Source: Dendrophyllia cribrosa
Taxonomy: Eukaryota > Cnidaria > Anthozoa > Scleractinia > Dendrophylliidae
NCBI GenBank assembly: GCA_024195265.1
Contig: JAJLRJ010000011.1
Location: forward strand, 25,813,792 to 25,877,791
Direction of reading: 5' to 3'
Length of the DNA: 64,000 bases
Position numbers and translations under genes: made by a program. How positions within the stretch are numbered: the stretch's first letter is position 1; each line of letters starts with the position of its first letter. Under the pieces are notes generated by a model. The model had not been told where the DNA came from. It did not search any database and saw only the letters and a list, made by a program, of their open reading frames with translations. Shown piece by piece: positions 11,806 to 23,578 of the stretch.

Positions 11806-13179
11806 CTAACGGTCGCATCAAGTTTCTGAATTCTTTCACGCTCAGTTAAATCCACACAAGAAAAAAAATGAGATCGGTTAAGTAGCGATAACAGCAACTA
11901 TCAAATGAGTACTTGGTAACTGTAAGCAATTAAAAATTAAACATAGCAAAAACTCTAAGTTAAAGAACAATCTTAAATATATCTATCCAACTATTGTCCG
12001 AAAATAAACAGGTAGTTTATCAAGGAAAATTTACTTGATTGGCCATTTTGAGTATCAAATTCTTGTTCAAAGCAGGTTCAATGCAATAGAGTGAAAATTC
12101 CTTTGGATTTGTTCGTTAGGTGTACTCATTTGCCTTTTCACTTTCAAAATACTACACTGCTATTGGGTTATATATTCAGTAAAAGAGCTGCAAAGGTAAC
12201 TTTACTTTTCGCCAAAACACATTCCTTTCATTTCTAAACAAGTGTGAAACAAGTTATACTGACGAAATTCTTTCTTCTTTAAAATTAGCCAACGATAAAC
12301 TAACGAAATTTGAATGTCACATGCAGTAAAATAAATATGAATTGAAGAAAATCCCGTTCTTATAAAAAAAAAATTGTACCAAGTCATAAAACAGGAATAA
12401 TAACAGATGCCCTTGGATGATTTCTATTACACTTCTAAAATTGAATTCTTGCCCGCTTAGTTAATTCCTTAAAAGAAGAAAGAACGAGATTGGCTAAGTA
12501 GAGACAATGGCGACTGGAAAATAAGTACATAGCAACTGTTAACAATTGGAAAAAATGTCTATAATTCAAAGCAAAAACGCTAATTTAAAAAAAAAAATCC
12601 TAAAAATATAAAACGTTATCTAATCAATTCAACGTATTGTCCGAAAATAAACTGGTAATTTAAAAAGGAGAGTTACTTGTTTGGTGATTTGGAGTATCAA
12701 ATGCCAGTTCAAAGCAGGTTCGAAACAATACAGTGAACAAGATTGCTTAGGATTTGTTCTTTAGCTTAACCCCTTTTGCCGTTTCACGTTTAAAATTATC
12801 GTTGCAATGGGGTAATACCAGTGCTTGATTTTATACTGAAAATTGGTCGCATCAAATATCTCCACCCCTGCCTGGTTAGTTTAAATCACGTCATATGAAA
12901 ACTAGAAAATGAGAACGTATTGGAACTGGTAGCAAACAACTCTAGCTCAACGCGATTTACTAAATGTTTCTTTAATGGAACGGATCATAACAAGTGTAAT
13001 CAAAGAGGACCCAACTTGGGTAGGGGTAGGGGGCTATAGTTTACAAGATACAACCTTTCTGATGAGCCTTAAACGAACAACATTTTTATTTTTCATTGTT
13101 GACAACGTTTTACGTACTGAAACTGAATATATATATACATATATATATATATATTAAAATAACAACATTTGTTATTTAA

Positions 13180-13739
13180 AGTGCCCCTGTAATCAAATTT
13201 TTGATTTTCATTTTTTTTTTACATTTTCGTGTACTATTAGACTTTCTTTCTCATCTTGCCAAATTTCAATCCATTACGAACATCAGAAGTCATTTTATTG
13301 TAACATTTATTCCGAGAATTTACGGCCGCCATTAATCAACCGTGTTCCAAGGCTTGGTTGCGAATGCCGGGGAAAAAGTGACGTCAAAGACTTAAACATA
13401 CCTCACGGGTTGAAATTATAATAACAATAAGCATAGAAAATTGCACGAAGAACAAGTCCAAATTTTTTGTTGCTTTTCGCGTGATTTTCAATACTTATTG
13501 TTATTATAATTTCAACCCGTGAGGAATGTTTGAGTCTTTGACGTCACTTTCCCCCACTCGCAACCAAGCCTCGGAACAAGGTTGATTAATGGCGGCCGTA
13601 AATTCTCGGAAATAAATGTTAAAATAAAATGACCTCTGATTTTCGTAATGAATTGAAATTTGGCAAGGTGAGTAAGAAAGTCTAATTGTACACGAAAATG
13701 TAAAAAAATGAAAATGAAAAGTTTGATCACTGGGGCACT
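13180..13739. mobile_element. 560-bp MITE flanked by TTAA (piggyBac-like)
   Basis: Terminal inverted repeats of about 250 bp begin AGTGCCCC and end GGGGCACT, with TTAA on both sides (13176-13179 and 13740-13743). The TTAA target is the hallmark of piggyBac transposition. There is no transposase ORF, so it is non-autonomous. Confidence 0.75.
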
Positions 13740-14071
13740 TTAAGGATTAAATTTCTAACTTCAACAAAGGAAAAGTTGGTTTGAAGTTTGAAACTTTAAA
13801 GGTCGGAACATACTAGGCGAGAAGAAGCAGGGACATGACGCGGCCGGATGACAGGTTGTAGCGGTGGTTCTTTTCGTGTGACAAGCACATTTCAACGAAA
13901 TATCGTAGTTGCTGCGGCAGAATTTTGACCCCTGCGAAACGGCTACATACATTCAAACTGGCGTAATTCTGGCGTCGCGTCAGAGGGACATTGTCGACTC
14001 ACGTGTGTGTGTTCGTGCGGTCGCTTAACTTCAGAAGACGCAGAAGAAAGTCATAATTTAAAGTCTTGTGT

Positions 14072-14892
14072 CTAAAAACGAACTTTTTTCCGCAAGGTGT
14101 GTTTCACTTCAGGCATTTGTTTAAATATTTTGACGTCCGTTTTGTTCGCCACTGGTCGCATGGACGCTTCCATGTCGCTGACTTTCTGGTTGACTATCGT
14201 TAAGATGTCGAGAAGGTGGTCATGAGCCGAGCGTTCTTGAAACGCTTCCACAAGGCCACGAACATAGTAGCTTCCCAGAGCCATATGCCTGTATGACACA
14301 TGTTCGTCGACTGTGGAAAATGAATAAAGAAAATCTGCATGTGTTGGTACTCTGGAGACAGGCGGTTTAAGTGCGTCAATTGGCGAATCAACATGGCTTG
14401 AAGTGAGCTGTACGGGAGATGAAATATCAGCCGTTAAGGTAACCCCCTCGTCTTCTTCATGTCCTCTGCATGCTTGGATAAAAAAGAGCTTTGGTTTGCC
14501 ACTTAGCGTGTCACATTTGCTGAACATATCATGAGCTGTATGAATAGGCACTGCGACACCGTCAGAGCAGAACACTTCGCCGCTTTTCCCATGGCTCATA
14601 AGCCACAGCACAAAACAGTCGTACTCACTGTGATTACTGCACGCGTGGGAATCCAGCTCGTCCAAAAGCTCTTTTCTTGTAAGATTCTCTTTCGTGTGTA
14701 CATTAAAACCGAGTGCAGTAAACAATGCTGCAACTTGTCGAACATCGTCTTCTGTTCCGAGGCGAGGTGGTTGTTTGCCATGCACAGGATGATCAGCAAA
14801 CCAGTTGTTATTAATGATCAGTGCTGTTCCTCTTGGGAGAGTTGTCATCTTATAGACATCATCTGTGCCAGGATGATAACCAGGGTGGACAG
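14072..14892 (-). CDS. Exon 7 of the caspase gene: C-terminal caspase (C14) domain
   Basis: Acceptor CATTTTATGCAG| completes a split Ala codon, and the frame then runs to TAG at 14074-14072. Both caspase subunits are present: the large one with SHG and QACRG, the small one with THADFLYSFSTV and GSYYVRGL, ending KKVRF. The usual SWRN of the substrate pocket reads SYRH, keeping the Arg but swapping the aromatic residue. Asp residues between subunits (TAD, SHVD, SPID) could be autoprocessing sites. No disabling change is visible. Confidence 0.93.
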
Positions 14893-17800
14893 CTGCATAA
14901 AATGAGAGTAAATGAATACTTTGATTAATTGACAGCACACAACTGATGTAAATATGGACTCGCCCATTCTACGATTAATTTTTCAGCATACTGAATTCGG
15001 CAGAAGAACAGATCACCGATCTGTTACTTTCAGTGATTTGCTCTCTAAAGGTCTTTGTAGATACTGTTCTCGTTAATGTGAACTCGTACATGTAAGCGGC
15101 AAGAGAATTAAGAGAAGGTAACGTTAAAAGAGTTTAATCCCTATACGAGTTTTATTTTACTGAGAATGAGATCAACGACATGCATCAGGTAACATTATCT
15201 TTGCGAGTTGACCTCCTGATGAAAGGCGGGGTATTGAGTTGAATGTTGACCTATGAGAATACGAACCCCATTTTAAACGCGGTACAAAGATAAAAGTAGC
15301 GGAGATCAAGAAATACACTTATTTCACTATCCTTCAAACATAAAGGTTTGCACAAATTCATTACTATCGGACTTGATACTCATTTCAAGCTCCCACACCT
15401 TTGCAAAATTTATCAACAAATATAATTAATGACCTCACCTTTGATTGGGAACCATTTTTCCAGTCCAGGGACAGTGAGAATGTTATCACAGAAACTGTTT
15501 GGGCATTGGCTAAGTTGTCCTCCTTCCAGGATTTTTAGAAGGCAAAGACAGTCTTCATGTTTGCAGGAGGCTTGGCCATGATACGAACAAGCGTCTTCCT
15601 TCCCTGGACAATCAGGACATGCCACACAAAGGTCATACGTGAAGTTTCTCAACCAGGGCAGGTCACGTTTGAGATTTTGCATTGTTTCTTCCAGGAACGT
15701 TCGCACGAGAATTGCCACTTCTTTAACTTCAGCCAATGACCCCCCGTGATCTTGTTTTCTTTGCTTCAGGACAATCTTTATGCACTTTCTCTTGCAAATG
15801 AAGATTAACTGATAAACAAGATCCATCTCAATAAAAAACCGAGATGCCCCCTCGAAGAAGTTAGGTGGCTGCTTGTATCCACTCTCAGAGCACCAAATGG
15901 TAAATCGTGACACGAGCTGTGTATAGAGACCATGAGGCACAAAACCCTCCGGAAAGTAAAGATAAAGTCGACATGGATCTGTAGGCGAGGGTTCAATCTT
16001 GCAAAGGTTGCCAGGTGGTGTCTTCAGTTGACTGGGTACAAAGTACTTAACATCAGTTGGAGAGATGGAAAACTTAGCGATCAGTCCGAACTGCTCCATC
16101 ATGTTCAGGATGTCGTCCTTGATTAGGCCTTGCTGGCAAAACTTTGAAAACACATGATGAACAAGTTCCATATTGAGGACACCTGTTGTCTCCATCTCTT
16201 TCCACAACTTCGAATGTCTAGGTTCCTAAAAATAAACCAGAAATAACAAAAAGAGAGAAAACGTAAACATACCAATAATTTTGTTGTATATCACTGTATA
16301 CAACAGTATTCGTTACTTAGCAATAGTCAGAGGGACTGTATATAGCCATGGCATTTCAAGGTACTTCCACAAAATGAGAAGAGTTTGCAACTAATATGGC
16401 ATATATATTAGTAATATGACTAATATAAATAGTTGTCTTTTTGTAGTAAAAATAAGGGGAAATGCGATCACCCTGGGTAAGTTTCCTAAAACCGCCACTA
16501 CAGACTGATAAATGATAGCCCAATACTAGGCACACCGGCACAAGTGAGACCTGTGCGAGTAGTTATTGCAAGTCTGACGATGTCGATCATTTTGCTACAA
16601 GTGTAACTGTTTTGTCATCTCTTCTACTAATTATGGTTATTATAAACTAAGTTTGGATTTTGAGACGACATTGCAGGTTTATAATGGTGACTAGATAGCA
16701 AAAGTTCAACAAAAATGATATTTTCTCACAACGCTATAACATTATTTTCTCATAACTATATTGAATTTAGTTTCGTATCGTCATTTCCACCTGTTCTTGA
16801 GACAACGGTAAAAAAGTAAACAGCAATTGATGTCAATCAAAATAGAAATACTTTCTAATTGGGGATAGTTGTATGCGTGATACATCTACGCGAAGATGTT
16901 GGTTTTTATTTTTAACCAACAACGGAGTACTGAAAAGCAAAATTGACAGCAAACAGAAACACGACTACGCCATACAGCCGCTTGTTTTAAATTACACAAT
17001 TAAGATAAACAAGCTTGTGAAGAAATTTTACGCAATTTAAAAAACTAAAGTACTCACGCATAGCATTAATGACAGTAACAGAAACAGTATGTATACTCAA
17101 GGTTTAGACAATCACAGTGAAAACACCCGCTCAAAGGACACTATTCGAATCATGAAATCAAATACTAACTGAGGATTTCTTAGATCCCTAAATAGTGCCT
17201 TACTAGATTGGAACGCCCTCCATGTGGAGATAAGAAACCTACCATATGATGCTTTTAGAATATCATTACTTAACAGGTTTAAATTTTAATAGTAGTTTCT
17301 AGTTCTTTCGATTCTGTCTTCTTAGATGTTTAATATTTCTAATTTCAATTAGTTTTATTTCAGGTTTATTGTATTTTTAGCATTTTTATTTTTTATTTTT
17401 TGTACAGTGCCCTATTGAAAACCACTTGCAGTGACATAGGCCACCTGTATAAAGAACTTTCTTTTTCTTATTGTTATTATAGCAATCTTTCGAGCCGAAA
17501 GAATCCGATTTGGCAAACTTTACCGCTGATTCTTTGAAAAAAATATTATGATCTATACTTGACACATGCACGACGTAATGTTTCTGTTTCTTACCATGTC
17601 ACTGAAAGAACGAATGGTAATAAGCTGCTTAAAAACGTCAATAAGCCATTGTGCCCGAAGTACAACTGTGTTGCGGTGTTTGACGATCATGCCAAGGTCA
17701 TGATAGAAATCCAGCATCGTTTCAGCCTCGCGCACGCTTTCAATGAAACAAACTTTCTGGATAACTGCTTGAAGTTGTTCTAGGGTCAGGTAATACGTTC

Positions 17801-20800
17801 CCTTGGCAACCAAAGCTTCCACAACCTTTTCGAAGTTAAACCACCTAAAGATCAATTAAAGAAAGAGAACTGTGAGTAAGGACTGTTCAATTCAACAAGT
17901 TCATTAATGACAAATCGAAGAGAACTTAACATACATTGTCCACCTCGCGCAAATTGTAACGACGTTTTGCGATTTCCTTTCAGGGAATAACTAATCAGTT
18001 TCAATTCGGATAATTTTTACTATTTTTTATTATTCACCATTTAGAGCATGGAATTGTAAGTAAATACTAAGAAAGAAAGGAGTTATCGGTAATGTATTTG
18101 GGCACTGACGATAATCGTGTGCAGACTAGTATTCATATTCGATTCAGTGGCCGGGTACGAGGTCTCGACCTTGTACCCGTGCCCGAACACCGTGCCCAAA
18201 CACCATGCCCAATTTGTGGCACGAGTACTTGCAGAAAGCCGTGTTCACAGGTGCTTGGGCATCAAGTGTTAACCTCGCCTAAGATGACCAGGCGGCTGTA
18301 TGAATAGGGCTATTTGTTTTGTAAGTGTGCGTGGGGCTCCGACTATTATTAACGGCAAAACTTACCGAAGTGGTACTTCCTCCCCCATGTATGGCTCTTG
18401 CTTCAACACTTCAATCATACGTTTCTGAAGTGCAGCAACCCCCTCACCAGATGATCCTTGCGTATTATCAACTGAGAAGAAAGGACGGATCACGTGACCT
18501 ACGTAGTCCTTTCCAGAAATTTCCTTCTGAATCTGCATTTCCATCTCCTTGATGTCTTGATTTGGTTTATCTGCGTGTGTTCCGACGATAAACACTGGAG
18601 GATGTAGATATGGTAGATCGTTTTCTGTCGCATTGTTTTTATCCATTACTGGGTTTGATGCACAAAGACTACTGACTGAAACCAGCCAAGACAAGAAATT
18701 CTCCAAATTTGTTTCACCAGTTGGGTTACTGAGAGGAGTGTCATGAATTCCTTGTCTGACATAGGGCTGAGCAACGTTCTTCAATCCTTTGCTGAGATTG
18801 TAGACCAACATATAAACTGCTCGTGGGGATAAGAACACTGGATACGAAGCGTAATAAAGATGCTGTCCGGCAAAGTCCCACAGATCTAGAATTATGTGGT
18901 GTTCCATTTCTGTTGCATCAGATGGCAGGTGTAGACCTTTTAACTGCTTGATAAGAAGATGTGTAAATTCTTTTGGAGGCAAAGCAGGGTCGATCTTCAA
19001 CTCAGGTATAGCAGATTCTCCAGTTGTATTTTCATTTTGGTTAACCATTTGGTGATCAACTTTAGCTTCTTGTGTTGTTTCGTTGTTTTCCTCTCTTGTC
19101 TGAACCTAAAAACAGTTCAACAATTAACTGGCCACTGTGTTTATAATAAAATAATTATCATTCGATTATTTAAAACTCAGCCTCATAAACCCCACGTTAA
19201 TTTGATCCGGTTTTTATGTTTGCTTCAACTTCGATAGCACAAGTTTTGCCATTGAAACTGAAAAAAAAGCGGCATAGCATCCCATATCATGCATTCCCTT
19301 TCCACATGTGCTCATGCGTATATAAGCATAATATAAGTTGTATGACAGGGCAAACCCAGCTCTAACAATTACAAGGATCTGTAATTGTATCTTATTGATA
19401 TATACTGTCTTCCCAGTTGAAGCAAACTAAAGGCACATACTAAGTTTCGTTGTTACTGTGTGGCTATTTATTAGCAAAAACCCGAAATAACTGGATTTAC
19501 TGACAGACGCTCGTACAGTGTTGCCTTTGATCGGGGGGTGGGGTGGGGGTGGGGTTGACCTTTTTATTTGTACTTACAGCGTGCATATCTTTTGGCTCAT
19601 TATGAGTGTTGGTGTCCACCTCTCCATCTCTACTTTTCCGTCTCTTTGACTTCTTCCTGATTTTCCCCAGCCACGACCAACACTTTTAGAAAAGAAAAAT
19701 AAGACGTCATTTTTAAATCCTTTTAACAGACCGAACTCAGATTAATGAAAACGGAATTAAAATCATTTGGTAATATTCTTACTTAGGAGCAGATTCATAT
19801 GGTTGGCCATTTGTTTCATGATATACGTGGATATTTTTGCCGCGTACACTCATTTAAGTCCATTGTGTATGAGCTTTTATCCCATAAAATAGGCATATAT
19901 ATGCGTCACCACTAGCGCGTATAAATGCGTAATTAATGCCCGTATATACTCGTCGTATTCGCTTGATCACCTCTGTCCGACGAATCAACCAAACGACGAA
20001 CAGAGCCCACAGCAAACTAAGACGATCAAATTCTCTGCCATGTTGCGATCAGCGTAAGGATAAAATCTTGGATAGTCAGTTAAAAGACAAGCAACAGTTT
20101 CCAAAAGTTCTGTTGTGGGAGTGCAATTACAAATATTCAAGATAAAAAAAGGCCACAACAAGAGATCTTATCGCCGTCATGTTTACATCACCATTAAATA
20201 AGGGACTTTTCGATGTCATCATACATGAAGACTTTCCAAATGAAGGAGCTTTTTGTGCCGACATACACAGACGGAATTTCAAACTCCGCGTATATGCATA
20301 TATATGCGTCCTTTTTGGAAGCGTATACATGAGCATTAATTACGCATTTAGACGCTCTAATGGTGACGCATATGCGTATTTTAGTACGCGCATTTTTGCG
20401 ATATAAATAGCCGTATATATGGGATAAAAGCCCATTCATAATGGATTTTAATGACTGTACGCGACAAAACTACCCACGTATATCATGTCATAATTTTGAA
20501 ACGAAAGGCCAACCATAGATTCAAGGCTTATGGCAACTTGCTATCTAATGAACATTTTCAGTCCAGTACCTTTCTCCTGTACTCTAATTCCAAAACAGTA
20601 TCTAATGCAAGACTCCAGTATATTCGCTAGTGTTTACAGCCACTAACCTGATTCTTTCCAGATCTTTCCTCCTTTGGTTCATTTTGAACTTCTGCATCTG
20701 TCTTTGGTTCTTCTTTTTGAAGTTCCCCAGCCACCATCCTCGCAAGATCGTGCATAAATTGAGGCACATTGAACTTTTCATCAAAACGTTGCCAATTCCT

Positions 20801-22344
20801 GACGTGATCAACGTCAACCTCGAATTTTGATGGATCCACATCGATTCCGTCAGTGCTCTGCTCTTCAGGGTCAAAAGGCAGACTTAAGAAAGATTTCTTC
20901 AGACTCGTCTTTCCCGCTCGATCTTGACCGATCAGCATGATTCGAGCACGGTACACCTTTACTTTACCAGTCTTCAGAGCATTTTCATAGGCAAGCTTTG
21001 CTTTTGGTCCTCGTGCTTTAATTTCACTTGGAACTAGTGAACACATTGAAATACAGTTTTAATAAAAAAAATTATATTCCTTTAAACCCTTACATGTTTT
21101 TTCGTTGTTGTAACTGTCATAAGAGAAAGTTCGCCTGAAAAAAAAAATATTTTCGAAAGGTTCGGTTCTCTGATGACTATAATCCATTCATTCCGATGCG
21201 GTATAGCTAACTGCCTATTTTGGAAAACTTGTTATTTCGTTGAAAAACTCACGAAAACGTGACCTTGATTAAATATTCAACAAAGGCTCGGTTCTCTGAT
21301 GACTGTAAACTTGGCCCTTTCAGATAATTTTTGTTACCATTCATTCCGATGTGGTATAGCTTACTGCTTAGTTTGGAAAACTCGTTATTTTGTTGTAAAA
21401 CAGCAGCAAAACGTGAACCTGATCAAGTTGGTTTTTTTAACCAGACTTTTTCTGTAATTTGTTTTTCTCTTCTCTTTAAAACCAGACTAAATAAAAGCGT
21501 TATCAGGAAATTGAGTTTATTATTAGAAGGATCAGATTGGGAACTCCTTACCTGAATCACTATTGGGAAATCCTCCTACGGCGGCGGCTTCTTTGAAATC
21601 TCCTGAAGACGACCGATATCTGAATGCTCTTTCTTGCAATTCCTTCTCACGTTTAAAATATTCATTAGCTTGTTTATGGTTTCCAGATTTGTGATAAGAC
21701 CTGCCTAGAATATAGTACGCTACCCTTACTCCTTCCCTATTCCCCGCTTCCTTGGCAGCACTCAACATTTGTTTGCCATATTCTATGCTTTTTTCGTAGT
21801 TTCTAACACCGTAATGCGACCAAGCTAGAATTTCATTCGCTACTCCTTCTTCTTTCCTGTTTCTCACTTCATTGGCAATAATAAGCTGTTGTTCGCCGTA
21901 TTCTATGCCTTGTTCATATTCTCCAACCCCGTAATGTGACCAGGCCAAAACTCCATAAGCTACTCCAACTTCTTCCCTATTTCCCAACTCCTTGGCAATA
22001 CCGAGCTGCTGTTTGCCGCATTCTATACTTTGTTTGTAGTCTCCTGCCCGGTGATAGGACCTGGCTAGCATTCCGTACGCTGTTCCTTCTGTTGTTCTAT
22101 TTGCTACTCCCTTGGCAATACTCAACAACTGTCTGCTGTATTCTATGCTTTTTGCGTAGTCTCCAACCCAGTAATACGACTTAGATAGAATATCGTATGC
22201 TGCTCCTTCCCCTTCTCTATCCCCCACCTCAATGGCAATACTCAGCTCCTGTTTGGCGTGCTCAATACTTTGCTGGTAATCTCCGCGTCTGAAAAAGCCG
22301 TCGGCTTTTTTCACCTCTTCCATGTCTTTCCATGAACCTTCCAT
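14072..22344 (-). CDS. TPR-Roc-COR-caspase protein (seven coding exons, 1293 aa predicted)
   Basis: Joined on the minus strand from exons 22344-21552, 21033-20648, 19682-19578, 19105-18366, 17844-17595, 16225-15439 and 14892-14072. Every junction has GT..AG and the phases agree (1,0,0,2,0,1), giving 3882 nt with one terminal TAG. Domain order seen: about six 40-residue TPRs (residues 12-250), P-loop G300-S308 (GQDRAGKTS), a variable linker, switch motif DFAGQ (505-509), THAD (604-607), COR (about 675-1010) with a cysteine-rich tail, then a caspase domain (about 1035-1293) with SHG (His1121) and QACRG (Cys1162). Arg1064 and Arg1222 sit where caspases bind the P1 aspartate. Roc-COR proteins are GTP-regulated dimers; caspases cut after Asp and act in apoptosis or immunity. 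A role as a GTP-gated death protease in the cytosol is inference. An in-frame TAG at 22359-22357 supports the chosen ATG; the 5' UTR exon was not found. Alternative: separate Roc-COR and caspase transcripts. Confidence 0.88.
15439..16225 (-). CDS. Exon 6 of the caspase gene: rest of COR and cysteine-rich tail
   Basis: Acceptor TATTTTTAG|GAACC and donor ATCAAAG|GTGAGG; phase 0 in, phase 1 out, 262 full codons. The first part completes COR. Residues about 957-1005 carry at least ten cysteines with histidines (CVACPDC, SCKHEDCLC and others), which looks metal-binding, followed by PGLEKWFP just before the caspase exon. Confidence 0.92.
17175..17490 (+). mobile_element. LINE 3' end remnant in an intron of the caspase gene
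   Basis: A short frame reads W-N-A-L-H-V-E-I-R-N-L-P-Y-D-A-F, the pattern that ends many LINE reverse transcriptases (WN.LP..IR....F), then a stop and an AT-rich tail. It is opposite in orientation to the gene. Confidence 0.5.
17595..17844 (-). CDS. Exon 5 of the caspase gene: start of COR
   Basis: Acceptor GATCTTTAG|GTGG completes a split Arg codon; donor GACATG|GTAAGA. It encodes 83 residues beginning WFNFEK with FYHDLGMIVKH and VVLRAQWLID, the usual opening of the COR region that follows Roc and mediates dimerisation. Phase 0 out. Confidence 0.92.
18100..18290. mobile_element. Partial copy of the GTGCCCG-rich element, in intron 4 of the caspase gene
   Basis: Matches 31925-32115 (TGTACCCGTGCCCGA, then AAAGCCGTGTTCACA, then CGCCTAAG). 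Only the right half is clear. Confidence 0.55.
18366..19105 (-). CDS. Exon 4 of the caspase gene: Roc switch and base-recognition motifs
   Basis: Acceptor TTTTTAG|GTTCAG and donor CTTCG|GTAAGT; phase 0 in, phase 2 out. It encodes the G3 motif in LDLWDFAGQ and the G4-like motif in FIVGTHADK, with the hydrophobic strands of a Ras-like fold between them. The open frame extends 19 codons upstream of the first Met of this frame, back to the acceptor. Confidence 0.92.
19578..19682 (-). CDS. Exon 3 of the caspase gene: 35-residue basic insert inside Roc
   Basis: A short exon that ORF searches miss. The acceptor is a pyrimidine tract ending TAAAAG| and the donor is GCT|GTAAGT. It is exactly 105 nt, enters and leaves in phase 0, and has no stop. 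The peptide starts CWSWLGKIRKKSKRRKSRDG and then turns acidic, so it carries a dense basic cluster that could act as a nuclear-localisation or lipid-binding patch (inference). Skipping it would keep the frame, so it may be alternative. Confidence 0.75.
19792..20522. mobile_element. 731-bp foldback element between Roc exons
   Basis: Imperfect inverted arms of about 200 bp, each with ATATACGTG, CGCGTACA, CTTTTATCCCAT, and ATGCGTAATTAATGC. No target duplication could be fixed and there is no transposase. It lies in intron 2, between the P-loop exon and the basic exon. Confidence 0.75.
20648..21033 (-). CDS. Exon 2 of the caspase gene: Roc P-loop
   Basis: Acceptor TTCACTAG| and donor AATCAG|GTTAGT. 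The exon completes the split codon left by exon 1 and runs 128 further codons to phase 0. It encodes the G1 motif GQDRAGKTS, which binds GTP phosphates, followed by a charged, low-complexity stretch rich in Glu and Lys typical of the linker in this family. Confidence 0.9.
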
Positions 22345-22359
22345 AATCCTTCTCAACTA
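21552..22359 (-). CDS. Exon 1 of the caspase gene: TPR repeats
   Basis: The acceptor is a strong pyrimidine tract ending at CAG (22361-22360), followed at once by an in-frame TAG and then ATG at 22344. The donor is ATTCAG|GTAAGG (GT at 21551-21550). The exon holds six 40-residue TPR units that start with G-D/E-Y-x-x-S-I-E and carry a GNREE-type turn, as in LGN/Rapsyn-like TPRs. TPRs bind peptides of partner proteins, so this is the likely sensor or scaffold end. The exon ends in phase 1. Confidence 0.9.
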
Positions 22360-23310
22360 CTGAAATAAAAAAAAATAGATAAAAGGATGAATGCGTAACA
22401 CCAACAAATGAAATAAGTATCTTATTCTACAGGAAGGTATTAAGTATCCTTAAGTATCCATGACATGGCATCTGAGTTTGATTGTCATAGCTTTATCATT
22501 ATTTTCATTAAGTATTCAAATGTTTCTTCGATTTTCGAAAAATAAATTCCCGTTTCAAGTTACGTTTTTAATGAAAAAGTTAACAATTTCCCGATATTCA
22601 TTTCAAAGATGCAGCGATGTATCAAATCACAGAGCTGCTTTTTTGCTGCATTGTCGCCAGAAAGATCGATAGTCGCTCACAGACAGGTTGTTTGTAATCA
22701 ACACCAATCACTTTAAAGAGACCAAAATGTCTAAACAAGTATAAACCTGGAAAAATTCAGAGGCACGGGCGGTCGTCAAAATGTGAGCACAGGATTTTTA
22801 ATTACCACAATTTAATTGTGAAATTTCCCATTCATGCATGCGCATAGATGTTTCCATGTTTTTTTTTTATCGCAATTCCAAAGATCATTTTAATGAAGCG
22901 CACGTTTTTTAGTCGATTTGATTCTAAATGACCTTTGACCCCAGCAGAAAATGGGAGGGGAATTCAAATTTTGAAACGTCATATCTTTTGATCAGATCAA
23001 CATATTTACAAGATTTTTTCAGTTTTGAAATGCTTGTGGCGAGTACTTTCAGAAATTATCATTAGATATCCCATAATACTAAGTTATTTTTTGGTGCCAA
23101 CTTTATGACGTCATTTTCCCGCCAAAAAGTGCAAAAATGGAAAAAAAAAAAGTATTCAATTTGTGAAAATGATGAGTTCTGTGCTGTTGTGAAATTATTC
23201 TGTTATATAAAAATACGACACACTCGAACACCAACTCCACCGCCTGGCCAGTACCTTACGTACTCACGTGCACAGCAATATCACCCTGGCAATGGCAGCC
23301 ATGGACAGCT

Positions 23311-23578
23311 GTTTCGTTATATTTAGGACTCATCAGCATGGCATAGCCAGGCAGGGTCTCAGATAAGATCATCGAGCACGCCACTTTACAGCCAAGGCGG
23401 ATGCAAGCATCCCTTTAAGCGCCAAATCCACGCGACACATGTGGTACCTGTTGTCGTGTGGATTTGGCGCTTAAAGGGATGCTTGCATCCGCCTTGGCCG
23501 TAAAGTGGCGTGCTCGATGATCTTATGTGAGACCCTGCCTGGCTATACCATGCTGATGAGTCCTAAATAGAACGAAAC
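23311..23578. repeat. Long near-perfect hairpin with flanking direct repeats
   Basis: Arms of about 125 bp, for example GGATTTGGCGCTTAAAGGGA, face each other across a 14-bp centre. The hairpin is bracketed by direct copies of a block with GCCAGTACCTTACG and CAATATCACCCTGG (23241-23310 and 23703-23775). Confidence 0.85.

Noticed and set aside
14531..14905. A 124-codon plus-strand frame opposite the caspase exon
   Set aside because: It is the antisense shadow of a conserved coding exon, with no domain and no splice sites.
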